This document shows, one piece after another, positions 10,121-19,111 of a stretch of DNA of 64,000 bases; position 1 is the first letter of the stretch; each line of letters begins with the position of its first letter. The stretch is from Diadophis punctatus similis. Its lineage: Eukaryota > Chordata > Lepidosauria > Squamata > Dipsadidae. Location: positions 3,558,045-3,622,044 of the forward strand of contig JALIGW010000058.1 of NCBI GenBank assembly GCA_023053685.1, read 5' to 3'. A program made the translations under genes and the position numbers. The notes under the pieces are model-generated. The model ran no database searches and had not been told where the DNA came from. It saw nothing but the letters and a program-made list of their open reading frames with translations.

Positions 10121-13100
10121 CCTCCCACGCTCCCTCTTCCTCCCTCCCTCCGTCACCCAGAGTGACTTGGGTGGCCATATAAATGTTCTCAATCAATTAA
10201 TTAGAATGCAGTATTGCAGGCTAATTCTGCCCACTGCCAGGAATTTGATCCTGACAGGCTCAAGGCTGACTCAGCCTTCCATCCTACTGAGGTGGGTAAA
10301 ATGAGGACCCAAATTGTTGGGGGCAATATGCTGAACTCTGTAAACCACTTAGAGAGGGCTGTAAAGCACCATGAAGCAATATATAAGTCTAAGTGCTATT
10401 GGTATTCCTTCCCTTCTCCTTCCTTCCTTCCTTCCTTCCTTCCTTCCTTCCTTCCTTCCTTCCTTCCTTCCTTCCTTTGTCGTGGTGGCGCAGTGGCTGC
10501 AATGCAGTATTGCAGGCTAATTCTGCCGACTGCCAGGAGTTCGATTCTCACCTCAAGGTCGACTCAGCCTTCAATCCTTCCGAGATCAATAAAACGAGGA
10601 CCCAGATTGTTGGGGGCCAGAGGCTGACTCTGTAAACCGCTCAGAGAGGGGCTGTCAAAGCACTGTAAAGCGGCTTATAAGTCTAAGCGCTGTTGCTATT
10701 GCTAATCGATCTCGCCTTTCGTAGGTCCACGTCGTCCTGAAGCTGTGGAAGAGCGGATTTAGCTTGGACAGTGGCGAGCTGAGGAGCTACCAAGATCCCT
10801 CCAACTCTCAGTTCCTGGAGTCCATCCGTCGGGGGTAATACTTCTGTCCTGGGGAGGATTCAAACCCAGAGCCGGCACTCAACCAGCTGCTCAGATCTGA
10901 CCTTCCTGGGGCTCCGTTTGTCCTGAAAATAGGAACGGGGCGAGTCCCAGACTGCGTCTTCCTTCATTCGGGGAAGGGCGGTGAGTGGACTTCCCCTGAG
11001 GGCGGCCTTTCTTCCTTTTCTTCCTTCTAGAGAAGTGCCTGCCGAGCTCCGTCGGTTGGCACGTGGCGGGCAGGTCAACCTGGATCTAGAGGATCACCGC
11101 GATGAGGATTTCATGAAGGCCAGGGCCGGTACCTTCAAGGCTTTCACCGGAGAAGGCCAGAAGCTAGGCAGGTAAGTAAGTGGGACGTTTACCGTATTTT
11201 TCAGAGTATAAGATGCACCGGAGTATAAGATGCATCTTAGTTTTGGGGGAGGAAAATAGGGGGGAAAATCTACCTACCAGGTATTCATCTGGCTAGCATC
11301 CTTAGTCTGGTCAGCTTCAGCACATTATTTTATCCCCTGGTTAGGACTTAAAAAAACCTTTTTCAGAGGGAGTAGCAATGGAAACAAGCCTGCAAAGACT
11401 TAGGGCAGGAAAAAACCTTCGGAGGGAATAGGAAGCCGGGAAGATCGTTAGCGCCTCGTTAGGGCTGAAAAAAAAGCTTTGAAATAAGCTACATTCAGAG
11501 TATAAGACGCACCCAAATTTTCAGCCTCTTTTAGGGAGGAAAAAGGTGCGCCTTATACTCCGAAAAATACGGTATATTAAACATAAGCTATAATACTCTT
11601 CTCTAACTAACCCAGGATGTATTTAGTAAAACACATGAGAATGACTTGAGATAATTCCTGGAATACATCCATGGTCAGGCTATAATGCAGTAAGATAACA
11701 ACGTCAGCTTCAGCACATTATTTTATCCCCTGGATAGGGCTGAAAAAAACCTTTTTCAGAGGGAGTAGGAATGAAAACAAGCCGGAAGATCGTTAGCACT
11801 TAGGGCTGGGAAAAAAAGCTTAGAAAAAGCTACATTAAGACGCACCCAAATTTTCAGCCTCTTTTACGGGGGGGGGGGGGTAAAAGGTGCATCTTATAAT
11901 CCAAAAAATACGGTATGTATTTATTTATTAAGTTTATATCCCCCCAGCCCCTATCTCGCTATATCAAGCAACTTTAGGCAGCTTGTAATACCCTAAAATC
12001 AGGTAGTCCTCGACTTCCAACTGTTTATTCAGTGACCGCTCAAAGTTACAACAGCCCTGAACAAAGTGACTTACGACCACTTTTCACACTTACGACCTTG
12101 GTTGCATCTCCACGATCACGTGATCAAAATTCAGGTGCTTGGCAGCTGGTTCATACTTACGACCGTTGCTGTGTCCCGGGGTCATGTGTGACCACCTTTT
12201 GCGATTTCTGATGAGCAAAGTCAATGGGGAAGCCCGATTCACTGAACGACGGTGTGACTAACTTCAGCTATTTTAGTGATTCATGGAACCACTATGGCAA
12301 GAAAGGTCGTAAAATGGGGCAAAGCTCACTTTACAAATGTCTCACTTAACAGCAGAAATGTTGGGCTCAATTGTGAAAGTCACCAGGAGACTGGGAGTTC
12401 TAGTCCCGTCTTAGGCATGAAACCGGGTGGGTGACTTTAGGCCAATCCCTAGGAGACTGGGAGTTCTAGTCCTGCCTTAGGCATGAAACCGAGTGGGTGA
12501 CTCTAGGCCAATCCCTAGGAGACTGGGAGTTCTAGTCCCGTTTTAGGCATGAAACCGGGTGGGTGACTCTAGGCCAATCCCTAGGAGACTGGGAGTTCTA
12601 GTCCTGCCTTAGGCATGAAACCGGGTGGGTGACTCTAGGCCAATCCCTAGGAGACTGGGAGTTCTAGTCCCGTTTTAGGCATGAAACCGGGTGGGTGACT
12701 CTGGGCCAATCCCTAGGAGACTGGGAGTTCTAGTCCTGCCTTAGGCATGAAAGCCAGCTGGGGGACTTTGGCCCAATCATCAGGAGACGGTGAGTTCTAG
12801 TTCTGCCTTAGGCATGAAAGACAACTGGGTGACTTTGGGCCACCCACCAGTAGATTGTGAGTTCTAGTCCCGCCTTAGGCACAAAAGCCAGCTGGGTGAC
12901 TTTGGACTGCCTCTCAGCCCAACCCACCTCACAGGGTTGTGGTGGTGGTGAAAATAGGAGGAGGAAGGTCTGTTGGACATGGTCGCCACCCCGAGTTATT
13001 TGTAAAAATAATAAAAGGAAAGAAATACAAAGAAATAAGTCATAAACATAATTACTTTTTCCTCGCAATCCGTCAATGGAGCTTTAATTCATCAGTGGCC

Positions 13101-15353
13101 GTTCGGTGAGGTCCTAGCTCAGCCAGAGAGCTTGGCAGTTTCCCACGGACCTTTTCTGCAAAGGACTCAAAAGCTTTTTTGCAAATCCAACTTACTCTCG
13201 GGCTCCTGTTTTCTCTGCTTTGGCCCTAGCACTGCCCCCCAAGTGATGGGCACCAGCTCGCCCTCCCAGCAGGCGGAAAACGAAGCCAAAGCCCGTTCCC
13301 TGATCACCATCGACGAGACGGAGCCCACCACCAACATCCAGATCCGGCTTGCAGACGGTGGGCGTCTCGTACAGAAATTCAACCACAGTCACAGGTAATT
13401 GGGGGGGGGGGGAGGAGGATGTGAGGAGGGGGGGGGCAAAGGAGGAATGGTTGGACCAGCCAAAGCCTGCAGTTGATGCTGGATATGAACTTCCGGCAGT
13501 TATAACAGTTCATTTAGGCATGAAAGTCAACTGGGTGTCTTTGAGCTAATCACCAGGAGACTGTGAGCTCTAGTTCTGCCTTTGGCATGAGAGCCAACTG
13601 GGTGTCTTTGAGCTAATCACCAGGAGACGGTGAGTTCTAGTCCCACCTTAGGCATGAAAGCCAGCTGGGTGACTTTGGGCCAATCACCAGGAGACAGTGA
13701 GCTCTAGTTCTGCCTTTGGCATGAGAGCCAATTGGGTGTCTTTGAGCTAATCACCAGGAGACGGTGAGTTCTAGTCCCACCTTAGACATGAAAGCCAACT
13801 GGGTGACTTTGGGCCAATCACCAGGAGACAGTGAGCTCTAGTTCTGCCTTTGGCATGAGAGCCAACTGGGTGTCTTTGAGCTAATCACCAGGAGACGGTG
13901 AGTTCTAGTCCCACCTTAGGCATGAAAGCCAGCTGGGTGACTTTGGGCCAATCACCAGGAGACAGTGAGCTCTAGTTCTGCCTTTGGCATGAGAGCCAAC
14001 TGGGTGTCTTTGAGCTAATCACCAGGAGACGGTGAGTTCTAGTCCCGCCTTTGGCATGAAAGTCAACTGGGTGTCTTTGGGCCAATCACCAGGAGACGGT
14101 GAGTTCTAGTCCCACCTTAGACATGAAAGCCAACTGGGTGTCTTTGAGCTAATCACCAGGAGACAGTGAGTTCTAGTCCCACCTTAGACATGAAAGCCAA
14201 CTGGGTGACTTTGAGCTAATTACCAGGAGACGGTGAGTTCTAGTCCCGCCTTTGGCATGAAAGTCAACTGGGTGTCTTTGAGCTAATTACCAGGAGACGG
14301 TGAGTTCTAGTCCCACCTTAGACATGAAAGCCAACTGGGTGACTTTGAGCTAATTACCAGGAGACTGTGAGTTCTAGTCCCGCCTTTGGCATGAAAGTCA
14401 ACTGGGTGTCTTTGAGCTAATTACCAGGAGACGGTGAGTTCTAGTCCCACCTTAGACATGAGAGCCAACTGGGTGTCTTTGAGCTAATCACCAGGAGACG
14501 GTGAGTTCTAGTCCCACCTTAGACATGAAAGCCAACTGGGTGTCTTTGAGCTAATCACCAGGAGACAGTGAGTTCTAGTCCCACCTTAGACATGAAAGCC
14601 AACTGGGTGACTTTGAGCTAATTACCAGGAGACGGTGAGTTCTAGTCCCACCTTAGACATGAGAGCCAACTGGGTGTCTTTGAGCTAATCACCAGGAGAC
14701 AGTGAGTTCTAGTCCCACCTTAGACATGAAAGCCAACTGGGTGACTTTGAGCTAATTACCAGGAGACGGTGAGTTCTAGTCCCGCCTTTGGCATGAAAGT
14801 CAACTGGGTGTCTTTGAGCTAATCACCAGGAGACAGTGAGCTCTAGTTCTGTCTTAGGCATGAAAGCCAACTGGGTGTCTTTGAACTAATCACCAGGAGA
14901 CAGTGCGTTCTAGTCCCGCCTTAGGCATGAAAGCCAACTGGGTGTCTTTGAGCTAATCACCAGGAGACTGTGAGTTCTAGTTCCGCCTTAGACCCGAAGG
15001 TCAGCTGGGTGACTTTGAACCACTCGCCTTCTCTCACCCAACCTACCTCACAGGGTGGTTGTTATGGGGAAAAAAATAGGAAGGACTATTAGGCATGTTT
15101 GCCACCTTATTTGTAAACAGAATAAAAACGGGGTTCTAATAAAACATTTCGAAAAGCCATCCAACCACGGTGCCCCTTTTCTCTGGACAGGATCCGCGAC
15201 ATCAGGCTGTTCATCGTGGATGCCCGGCCGGCTATGGCCGCCACGGGCTTCGTCCTCATGACCACTTTCCCCAACAAGGAGCTCTCGGACGAGGACCAGA
15301 CTCTGAAGGACGCCAACCTCCTCAACGCCGTCATCGTCCAGCGGTTCGTATAA
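4374..15353 (+). CDS. NSFL1C: NSFL1 cofactor p47 (p97/VCP adaptor), 3' eight coding exons
   Basis: Exons: 4374-4471, 5989-6060, 7417-7582, 9420-9512, 10725-10834, 11031-11171, 13230-13394 and 15191-15353. They splice in frame through GT-AG introns into 1008 nt, that is 335 residues plus TAA. With the missing first exon (about 35 residues in mammals) the protein would be 370 residues, the usual p47 length. p47 is a cytosolic/nuclear adaptor that recruits the AAA ATPase p97 to Golgi and ER membrane fusion through its C-terminal UBX domain, and binds ubiquitin through its UBA domain. Visible are the end of the UBA ([14 protein letters not shown]), an acidic stretch ([11 protein letters not shown]), the SEP domain starting [14 protein letters not shown], the linker GEGQKLG, and a UBX domain with [18 protein letters not shown] and [11 protein letters not shown]. 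The p47-type FPN loop replaces the canonical UBX FPR. There are no frameshifts. The identification rests on near-continuous similarity to vertebrate p47 as I know it. Confidence 0.96.
5130..5690. repeat. tandem array derived from MITE-P half-units, with a 138-bp higher-order unit
   Basis: About 12 units of 40-47 bp share ctggctggggaattctggga. From 5363 and 5501 a three-unit block repeats with an exact 138-bp spacing, and a third start is at 5639. It lies between two NSFL1C exons. MITE termini are not preserved. Confidence 0.85.
5989..6060 (+). CDS. NSFL1C: NSFL1C coding exon, acidic linker
   Basis: 72 nt between ctccag and gttggt. It encodes [14 protein letters not shown] followed by seven consecutive Glu and GQ. 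Phase 2 at both ends. The poly-Glu run matches the acidic stretch of p47. Confidence 0.94.
6270..6610. mobile_element. L2-like LINE 3' tail fragments in opposite orientations
   Basis: Positions 6330-6420 resemble an L2-like tail on the + strand (ttggattgttagccaccc). Positions 6475-6600 carry the tail motif on the - strand (ctgccctatcccgtaggact). An AAAAT/TTTAA simple repeat lies between them at 6425-6475. Confidence 0.5.
6697..7152 (+). mobile_element. TIR element A
   Basis: Near-complete copy with both termini recognisable. A short foreign stretch at about 7070-7110 splits its 3' end, with the aactgttataa motif duplicated on both sides. Confidence 0.7.
7417..7582 (+). CDS. NSFL1C: NSFL1C coding exon
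   Basis: 166 nt after gttcag and before gtgaga. It encodes [20 protein letters not shown], then a basic/acidic linker with [20 protein letters not shown]. It contains the RKK cluster of the p47 nuclear-localisation region. Ends on a complete codon. Confidence 0.96.
7717..8688 (-). mobile_element. Penelope-like terminal repeat, seven tandem partial units
   Basis: Seven degenerate copies of a block reading cttgcagacgtttcat followed by acccaactaggtaacatc, separated by GGA-rich spacers. Read on the - strand, each gives CTGATGA, a short hairpin and GAAACGTC, the pattern seen in Penelope-like element termini. Spacing is about 130-150 bp, except for a larger gap around 8060-8220. The last unit is cut by a MITE fragment. 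Confidence 0.6.
7750..7799 (-). ncRNA. hammerhead-ribozyme-like motif (candidate)
   Basis: On the - strand: TTCT-A-GCA, then CTGATGA, a hairpin, GAAACGTC and TGC-A-AGAA. Stem I pairs GCA/TGC and TTCT/AGAA around one A-A mismatch. Stem II is GTTACC against GGTCAT with one mismatch, preceded by one unpaired T. Stem III would be only AC/GT with no loop, so cleavage would need a dimer. Activity is not shown. Confidence 0.4.
8690..8763. mobile_element. MITE-P half copy
   Basis: Only the right half is present (gaattctgggagttgaagtc to ggagacccctga). Confidence 0.65.
8798..8836. repeat. (TTTA)n microsatellite
   Basis: About nine TTTA units. Confidence 0.85.
8837..8912. repeat. L2-like LINE tail forming an inverted repeat
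   Basis: tatggtgttcttatatg and catataagaacaccata flank a gccgccc/gggcggc hairpin. The hairpin is characteristic of the L2-like 3' tail seen also at 45340 and 54335. Confidence 0.6.
9114..9248. mobile_element. MITE-P copy
   Basis: Full-length 135-bp fold-back starting cagaggtcttcaaacttgg and ending ggggacccctg. No clear 8-bp duplication remains. Confidence 0.8.
9420..9512 (+). CDS. NSFL1C: NSFL1C coding exon
   Basis: 93 nt, in phase 0 at both ends, after a poly-C tract and cgcag and before gtgagt. It encodes [15 protein letters not shown] and on to LRQNAAQD, directly before the SEP domain. Confidence 0.96.
9513..9780. other. NSFL1C intron, nothing recognised
   Basis: Ordinary unique intronic sequence. 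Confidence 0.4.
9797..10145. repeat. TTTC/polypyrimidine tract
   Basis: About 24 perfect TTTC units (9797-9892), then degenerate TTTC, TCTC and CCCT repeats to about 10145. The + strand is almost purely pyrimidine for roughly 350 bases, so it is a candidate for triplex (H-DNA) structure. Confidence 0.9.
10204..10402 (+). mobile_element. tRNA-derived SINE-1, 5' incomplete
   Basis: It runs from gcagtattgcaggctaat through gactcagccttccatcct and attgttgggggcaatatg to a gcaatatataagtctaagtg tail. It lacks the A-box side. A complete copy follows at 10478. Confidence 0.75.
10420..10477. repeat. (CTTC)n microsatellite
   Basis: About 14 units between two SINE-1 copies. It may derive from the first SINE's tail. 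Confidence 0.85.
10478..10707 (+). mobile_element. tRNA-derived SINE-1, full length
   Basis: Pol III A-box-like gtggcgcagtggctgca and B-box-like gagttcgattct are spaced as in a tRNA head. A body with gactcagcct and gttgggggcc and a tail with tgttgctattgct follow. It ends only about 18 bp before the next NSFL1C exon. Confidence 0.8.
10725..10834 (+). CDS. NSFL1C: NSFL1C coding exon, start of the SEP domain
   Basis: 110 nt after cgtag and before gtaata. It encodes [20 protein letters not shown] and on to FLESIRRG, the first part of the SEP domain. The last Gly codon is split 2/1. Confidence 0.97.
11031..11171 (+). CDS. NSFL1C: NSFL1C coding exon, SEP domain end
   Basis: 141 nt after tctag and before gtaagt. 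It encodes [20 protein letters not shown] and on to [10 protein letters not shown]. This completes the SEP domain, and GEGQKLG is a family landmark. Confidence 0.97.
11192..11572. mobile_element. TA-flanked mariner-like element C
   Basis: Termini ccgtatttttcagagtat and its partner ending gaaaaatacgg are bounded by TA on both sides (11190-11191 and 11573-11574). 381 bp, no ORF. It starts 20 bp inside an NSFL1C intron. Confidence 0.8.
11703..11913. mobile_element. mariner-like element C, 5'-truncated second copy
   Basis: It shares the internal cacattattttatcccctgg and gggagtag blocks with the copy just upstream and ends ccaaaaaatacgg before TA. Confidence 0.7.
12002..12378 (-). mobile_element. 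TIR element A
   Basis: Starts aggtagtcctcgacttcc and ends in the gggctcaattgtg block, where it is joined directly to the SINE-2 array. Confidence 0.75.
12384..13035 (+). mobile_element. SINE-2 with internally expanded 66-bp tandem units
   Basis: Eight units repeat every 66 bp (gagactggg at 12387, 12453, 12519 and so on). They are followed by the normal SINE-2 3' tail (cccacctcacagggttgt, then gagttatttgtaaaaataat). Each unit carries gagttctagtcc, which resembles a Pol III B box. A more complete SINE of this type with its tRNA head is at 37626-38205. Confidence 0.85.
13230..13394 (+). CDS. NSFL1C: NSFL1C coding exon, UBX domain start
   Basis: 165 nt after ccctag and before gtaatt. It encodes [20 protein letters not shown], then [17 protein letters not shown] and LVQKFNHSH. 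This is the linker and the first beta strands of UBX. Confidence 0.97.
13510..15140 (+). mobile_element. SINE-2-derived 67-bp minisatellite plus SINE tail
   Basis: About 22 units with exact 67-bp spacing from 13556 to 14963 (21 periods, 1407 bp, no net indel). Two or three unit variants alternate (gtgagctctagttctgcc versus gtgagttctagtcccacc). The array passes into the standard SINE-2 3' tail at about 15010-15135. It fills most of the last NSFL1C intron, ending about 50 bp before the terminal exon. Confidence 0.9.
15191..15353 (+). CDS. NSFL1C: NSFL1C terminal coding exon, UBX domain
   Basis: 163 nt from ggacag to TAA. It encodes [20 protein letters not shown], then [20 protein letters not shown] and NAVIVQRFV. 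The FPN loop of p47-type UBX domains, the p97-contacting region, is intact. Confidence 0.97.
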
Positions 15354-15815
15354 GGCATAACCCGCCGTCCCGCCCGCCGGTCCACATCGCCTCTCTCTCG
15401 CTCTCTCTCTCTTTGGCGGCGTTCACCGCCCCCACCGTACAAGGTGGCCACCAGGCGATCATGCCAGTTTCCCGGCTCTGCGGATTGGCCTGTTGGGGTT
15501 GCGTATATTCGGGTTTTCTTTTCTTTTTCATTTCAATTTTTTTTTCCTCTCCTGTGCTGATCCATGGACTTTTACGAAAGAAACAAAGTACCAAACCCAG
15601 ACTGGGTCGTAGGGTTTTTTGTTTTTTTTGTTTTTTTGTTTGTTTGTTTTCCGGTGTGCCTGCCGGAGCCTGGCCGGATAATGGAGGCAGCAGCCTTTTT
15701 TTGGGGAAGTGGGAGCGCAAAAGGGAGGTCCCGGGTCCTGTTTTGGAGTGGGCGGCCCCCTCATTCTTCCTTTTCTTTTGGTGTATTAAATAAAGTGAAC
15801 CCCAAAAAGGGACCT
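15354..15815 (+). other. NSFL1C: NSFL1C 3' UTR (proximal form)
   Basis: Non-coding sequence from the stop to just past the AATAAA at 15789. It holds a (CT)n stretch at 15390-15412 and T-rich tracts. Confidence 0.7.
15789..15794 (+). promoter_or_regulatory. NSFL1C: NSFL1C poly(A) signal
   Basis: AATAAA 436 bp after the stop codon, followed by T-rich sequence. Confidence 0.7.
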
Positions 15816-15846
15816 CTTTTTTTTTCCTCCTATCGTCAACCAAATC

Positions 15847-15981
15847 CTGTTTTTCAATCTGTTCCACTTTTAAGATGGGTGGACTTCAACTCCCAGAATT
15901 CCCCAGCCAGCTCTGCTGGCTGGGGAATTCTGGGAGTTGAAATCCATCCATCTTAAAAGTTGCCACGATTGACGAGCATTG
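15847..15981. mobile_element. MITE-P copy, diverged ends
   Basis: Fold-back around ccagccagctctgctggctgg with decayed termini, placed just downstream of the NSFL1C poly(A) signal. Confidence 0.75.
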
Positions 15982-15989
15982 CTACATAG

Positions 15990-17050
15990 GGGATTGTCAA
16001 GTTCTCCACTTCTTAAACAGGCTAATTTCTCCCCCCCCTTCCTTCCCACCCTCTTTTTTTTTAAACCTCCTTCACCCCAAAAGTTTTGAGGCAAGATACA
16101 ACGATGCCAGGCAGGGCTCCGTGGTTGAAAGTTTGCATGTTGGCTCAACATGCAAAGGAATCTTTTATTAATTCTCCAGCGGGCCTTTGACCTTCGGGTC
16201 TGGCCTTTGGGTTCATTCTTTCATTGGGGGGGGGGCTCTAAGGAAGTTCACAGAGGAGGGGGGACTAGGGCGGTATGTCTTATCTATCTGTCTGTCTAAC
16301 CGGAACCTGGCTGTTTTGAGAATCGGATGCAGACTCCCAACTGCCTTTTTGATTAGTCCTCCCCTGTCTTAAAAAAAATCCCTCGAAAGCAATTCCCGCC
16401 CCCCTCCCAATAGCTTTCCTTGTTTGCAGTCCCCCCCCCCCTTAGTTTTGTCTCCCCATAGCTCCTCTGTCCTGTGGGTCACGTTGGGGAGGGAAATCAT
16501 CCGTTCTTGCTTTCAAACCAGGGATATCTCATGCAGCCAGGTTTTGCCCCCTTATTGTATCTCAAGACATCGCTGGATGGTTCAAAAAAGGATGTTATTG
16601 GGGGTTTTTTCCCCTCCTTTGTCTCAGCTAACGGAGTCCGCACCGCCTGTCCACGGCAAATTCTGTAAATTATTGTAATGTGTGCATTAAAAAACAAAAA
16701 ACAGAACAAAACTGACCACAGGACAACCATAGTCTGTGCCCCCTTTTTCTAACCCAAAACGGAGCCACGGGGCATCGGTGTCGGTTGGGGCAGAGGGAGG
16801 GGAAAATTTGGGGGCGGGGGGAAAACCTTTTCCAAAAGGTGGCTTGGTGTGAGTTAACAATAGTGCTGGGGAAATAAAGATCACGCTTTTCAGAAGGATG
16901 GATTGATTGGTAGCAATAATTCAAGTGGAAATGTAGTGTCCCAAGGAATTGATAGACGGAGACATTCCTTAATTAAGGGTTTTTTTTTGTTTTTGCCTGA
17001 AGGCATGTTAATCCATTTCATGAATCCATTTTCTATATTGGCCCAATCAA
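15990..17050. other. low-repeat interval, possible extended 3' UTR
   Basis: About 1 kb without recognised transposons. A second AATAAA on the + strand at 16873-16878 could end a longer NSFL1C transcript. There is no coding potential I can support. Confidence 0.35.
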
Positions 17051-17052
17051 AC

Positions 17053-17826
17053 TATAGTCCTTGACTTGCAACCAGCCATTTAGTGACCAAAGTTACAACG
17101 GCACTGAAAAAGGTGACTTACGACCAGTTTTCAGTTTTACAACCCTTGTAGCATCCACAGGGTCATGTGATCAAAATTTGGACGCTTGGCAACGAATGTC
17201 AGCATTCCGAGTAACACACCTATTGAAAGCAGAACTCAGAGGCTAGAAGGTTCCCCAAAGAACATGTTTATTGGATACATCATATCGGCACAGCTAGTGA
17301 AAACCAACTCTTAAAGTTTCCCGCGGTTTTATCCTAGTTAAAAGAGCAAAAGTTTCCCTCCCCAAATGTCACAGGCCACATTGTCCACTAAAGTGGTTTG
17401 GCGATTCCTTGGGTCACTCCCTCCTCCTCCTCCCAACTGCCACCTGTTGGGATGACCTTGGTTCCCACAAGAAAGTTTGTTTGTTTTGTCTATTAGTGAG
17501 CTATCTATCCCCCTCCCTTCCCAGAGTTCGTGGCAACTATGAGGCTGCAGAAAATGGCTTCAGCCAGGTTCGCTTCAGAGTTGACAGCGAATTTATGATG
17601 GTTGCAGTGTCCCGGGGTCATGTGATCCCCTTTTTATGACCTTCTGACAAGCAAAGTCAATGCAGAGGCCAGATTCACATAACAACGGTGTGATTAACAA
17701 CCGCTGAAACGATTTGCTTAAACAACTGTTGCAGAATGGGGCAAGACTCACCGAAGAACAGTCTTGCTTAGCAACAGAGCAGAAATTTCGGGCTCGGCTG
17801 TGGTCACAAGTCAAGGACTCCCTGTA
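17053..17826 (-). mobile_element. TIR element A, split by a solo LTR
   Basis: The two halves (17053-17196 and 17587-17826) join cleanly across the LTR insertion at the ttggcaac/tttatgatggttg position of the element. Confidence 0.8.
17197..17586 (-). mobile_element. solo LTR (390 bp)
   Basis: It begins TGTCAG and ends TTGACA. Flanks acgaa (17192-17196) and gcgaa (17587-17591) are a 4-of-5 matching duplication. On the - strand it has a TATA-like ggataaaacc and an AATAAA further 3', so it probably reads leftward. No internal coding part remains, and the LTR class cannot be assigned. Confidence 0.65.
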
Positions 17827-17849
17827 TAGAGTTTCTCAATTTCGACAAC

Positions 17850-18537
17850 TTTAAGATTTAGATTTAGATTTATTATTAGAGTTGGAAGGGACCTTGTAGG
17901 TCATCTAGTCCAACCCCCTGCTCAAGCAGGAGTTTCTACACCATTTGAGAAAGATGGCAGTCCAGTCTCTCCTTGAAAGTCGCAAGTGTTGGGGCTCTCA
18001 CGACCTCTGGTGGCAAGCTGTTCCACTGGTTGATCGCTCTCACCGTCAGAAAGTTTCTCCTCACTTCCAGGTTGAATCTCTCCTTGGTCAGCTTCCATCC
18101 GTTATTCCTTGTTTGGCCTTCTGGTGCCATAGAGAACAGCCTGACCCCCTCCTCTCTGTGGCATCCCCTCAAGTATTGGAACACTGCTATCATGTCACCC
18201 CTGGTCCTTCTCTTCACCAGACTGGCCAAGCTCAGTTCCTGCAACCGCTCTTTGTATGTTTTATTTTCCAGACCCTTTATCATCCTGGTTGCTCTCTTCT
18301 GCACTTTCTCTAGGGTTTCAATGTCTTTTTTGTAGTGTGGTGACCAAAACTGGATGCAGTACTCTAGGTGTGGTCTGACCAAGGCTTTATAGAGTGGTAC
18401 TAGTACCTCTCTGGTCCTTGATTGTATCCCTCTATTTATGCAGCTCAGGACTGCGTTGGCCTTTTTGGCTGCTGCTGCACACTGCTGGCTCATATTTAGT
18501 TGGCTGTCTACCAGGACTCCGAGATCCCTTTCGTAAT
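17850..18537 (-). mobile_element. CR1 LINE 3' fragment, 185-codon open frame
   Basis: The - strand encodes the ORF2 C-terminus ([20 protein letters not shown], then [18 protein letters not shown] and [14 protein letters not shown]). The frame is open over 185 codons, so this is a fairly young copy. The 3' end carries a taataaatctaaatc-type tail shared with the copy at 45585. Confidence 0.9.
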
Positions 18538-18718
18538 CGATGGGTGGGCTTCAACTCCCAGAACTCTCCGGGCACTTAGCAATTGGTCAGAGTTGCAACA
18601 GACCTCTCCGGGGGTACTTAGGACCCAGTTCCCATGTTCGACGGCTACGTGGCTGGCTGGGGAATTCTGGGAGTTGAAGTCCACCCCTTTCCAAGTGGCC
18701 AGGGTTGAGAAACACTGC
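18538..18718. mobile_element. MITE-P copy with altered centre
   Basis: Both arms are present (gggcttcaactcccagaa and ggaattctgggagttgaag), but about 85 bp of unrelated sequence sits between them. Confidence 0.65.
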
Positions 18719-19111
18719 ACTAGAGCAAGATGCTGGATAGGTGCCAGCATGGCTTGATGTCCACCGAGCTTTGCTGAGTGTGTAATCCATCCAGCCAACG
18801 TCCTAACCCAGCAGGATTCCTGTAAACTGGAGTTGAGGGAATCGTGAGGAACAAGCTAGATTTCAACTTGGATTTATCTCTCCTGATTGCGGCAACACCA
18901 TCATGGAAAAAAGCCAGCTGTTTTTAAAGGCAATATTTATCGATCGCATTTTTCATTTTAAGGTGCCACCGGCATTTTGTCAAAGAGAAGGTCAGTCTTT
19001 TGGATTTCAGCTAGGATATGGAAAAGTGATGATAAGTTTGGATCAAAGAAAATCTTGTGCGTTTTCACATCTCTTTAAGCCAAATTAAAGAGGCCAGTGC
19101 TTGATTTAGCA
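18719..19111. other. intergenic, nothing recognised
   Basis: Unique-looking sequence. Confidence 0.4.

Noticed and set aside
9698..10192. Long open frames rich in Ser/Phe/Leu or Lys/Glu/Arg
   Set aside because: Direct products of TTTC and CCTT repeats. Same for 53477-54327.
10478..10560. Candidate tRNA genes at SINE heads (also 19783-20044, 37626-37700, 43320, 52706 and 62835)
   Set aside because: A and B boxes are present, but the cloverleaf is degraded and each is followed by a SINE body and tail.
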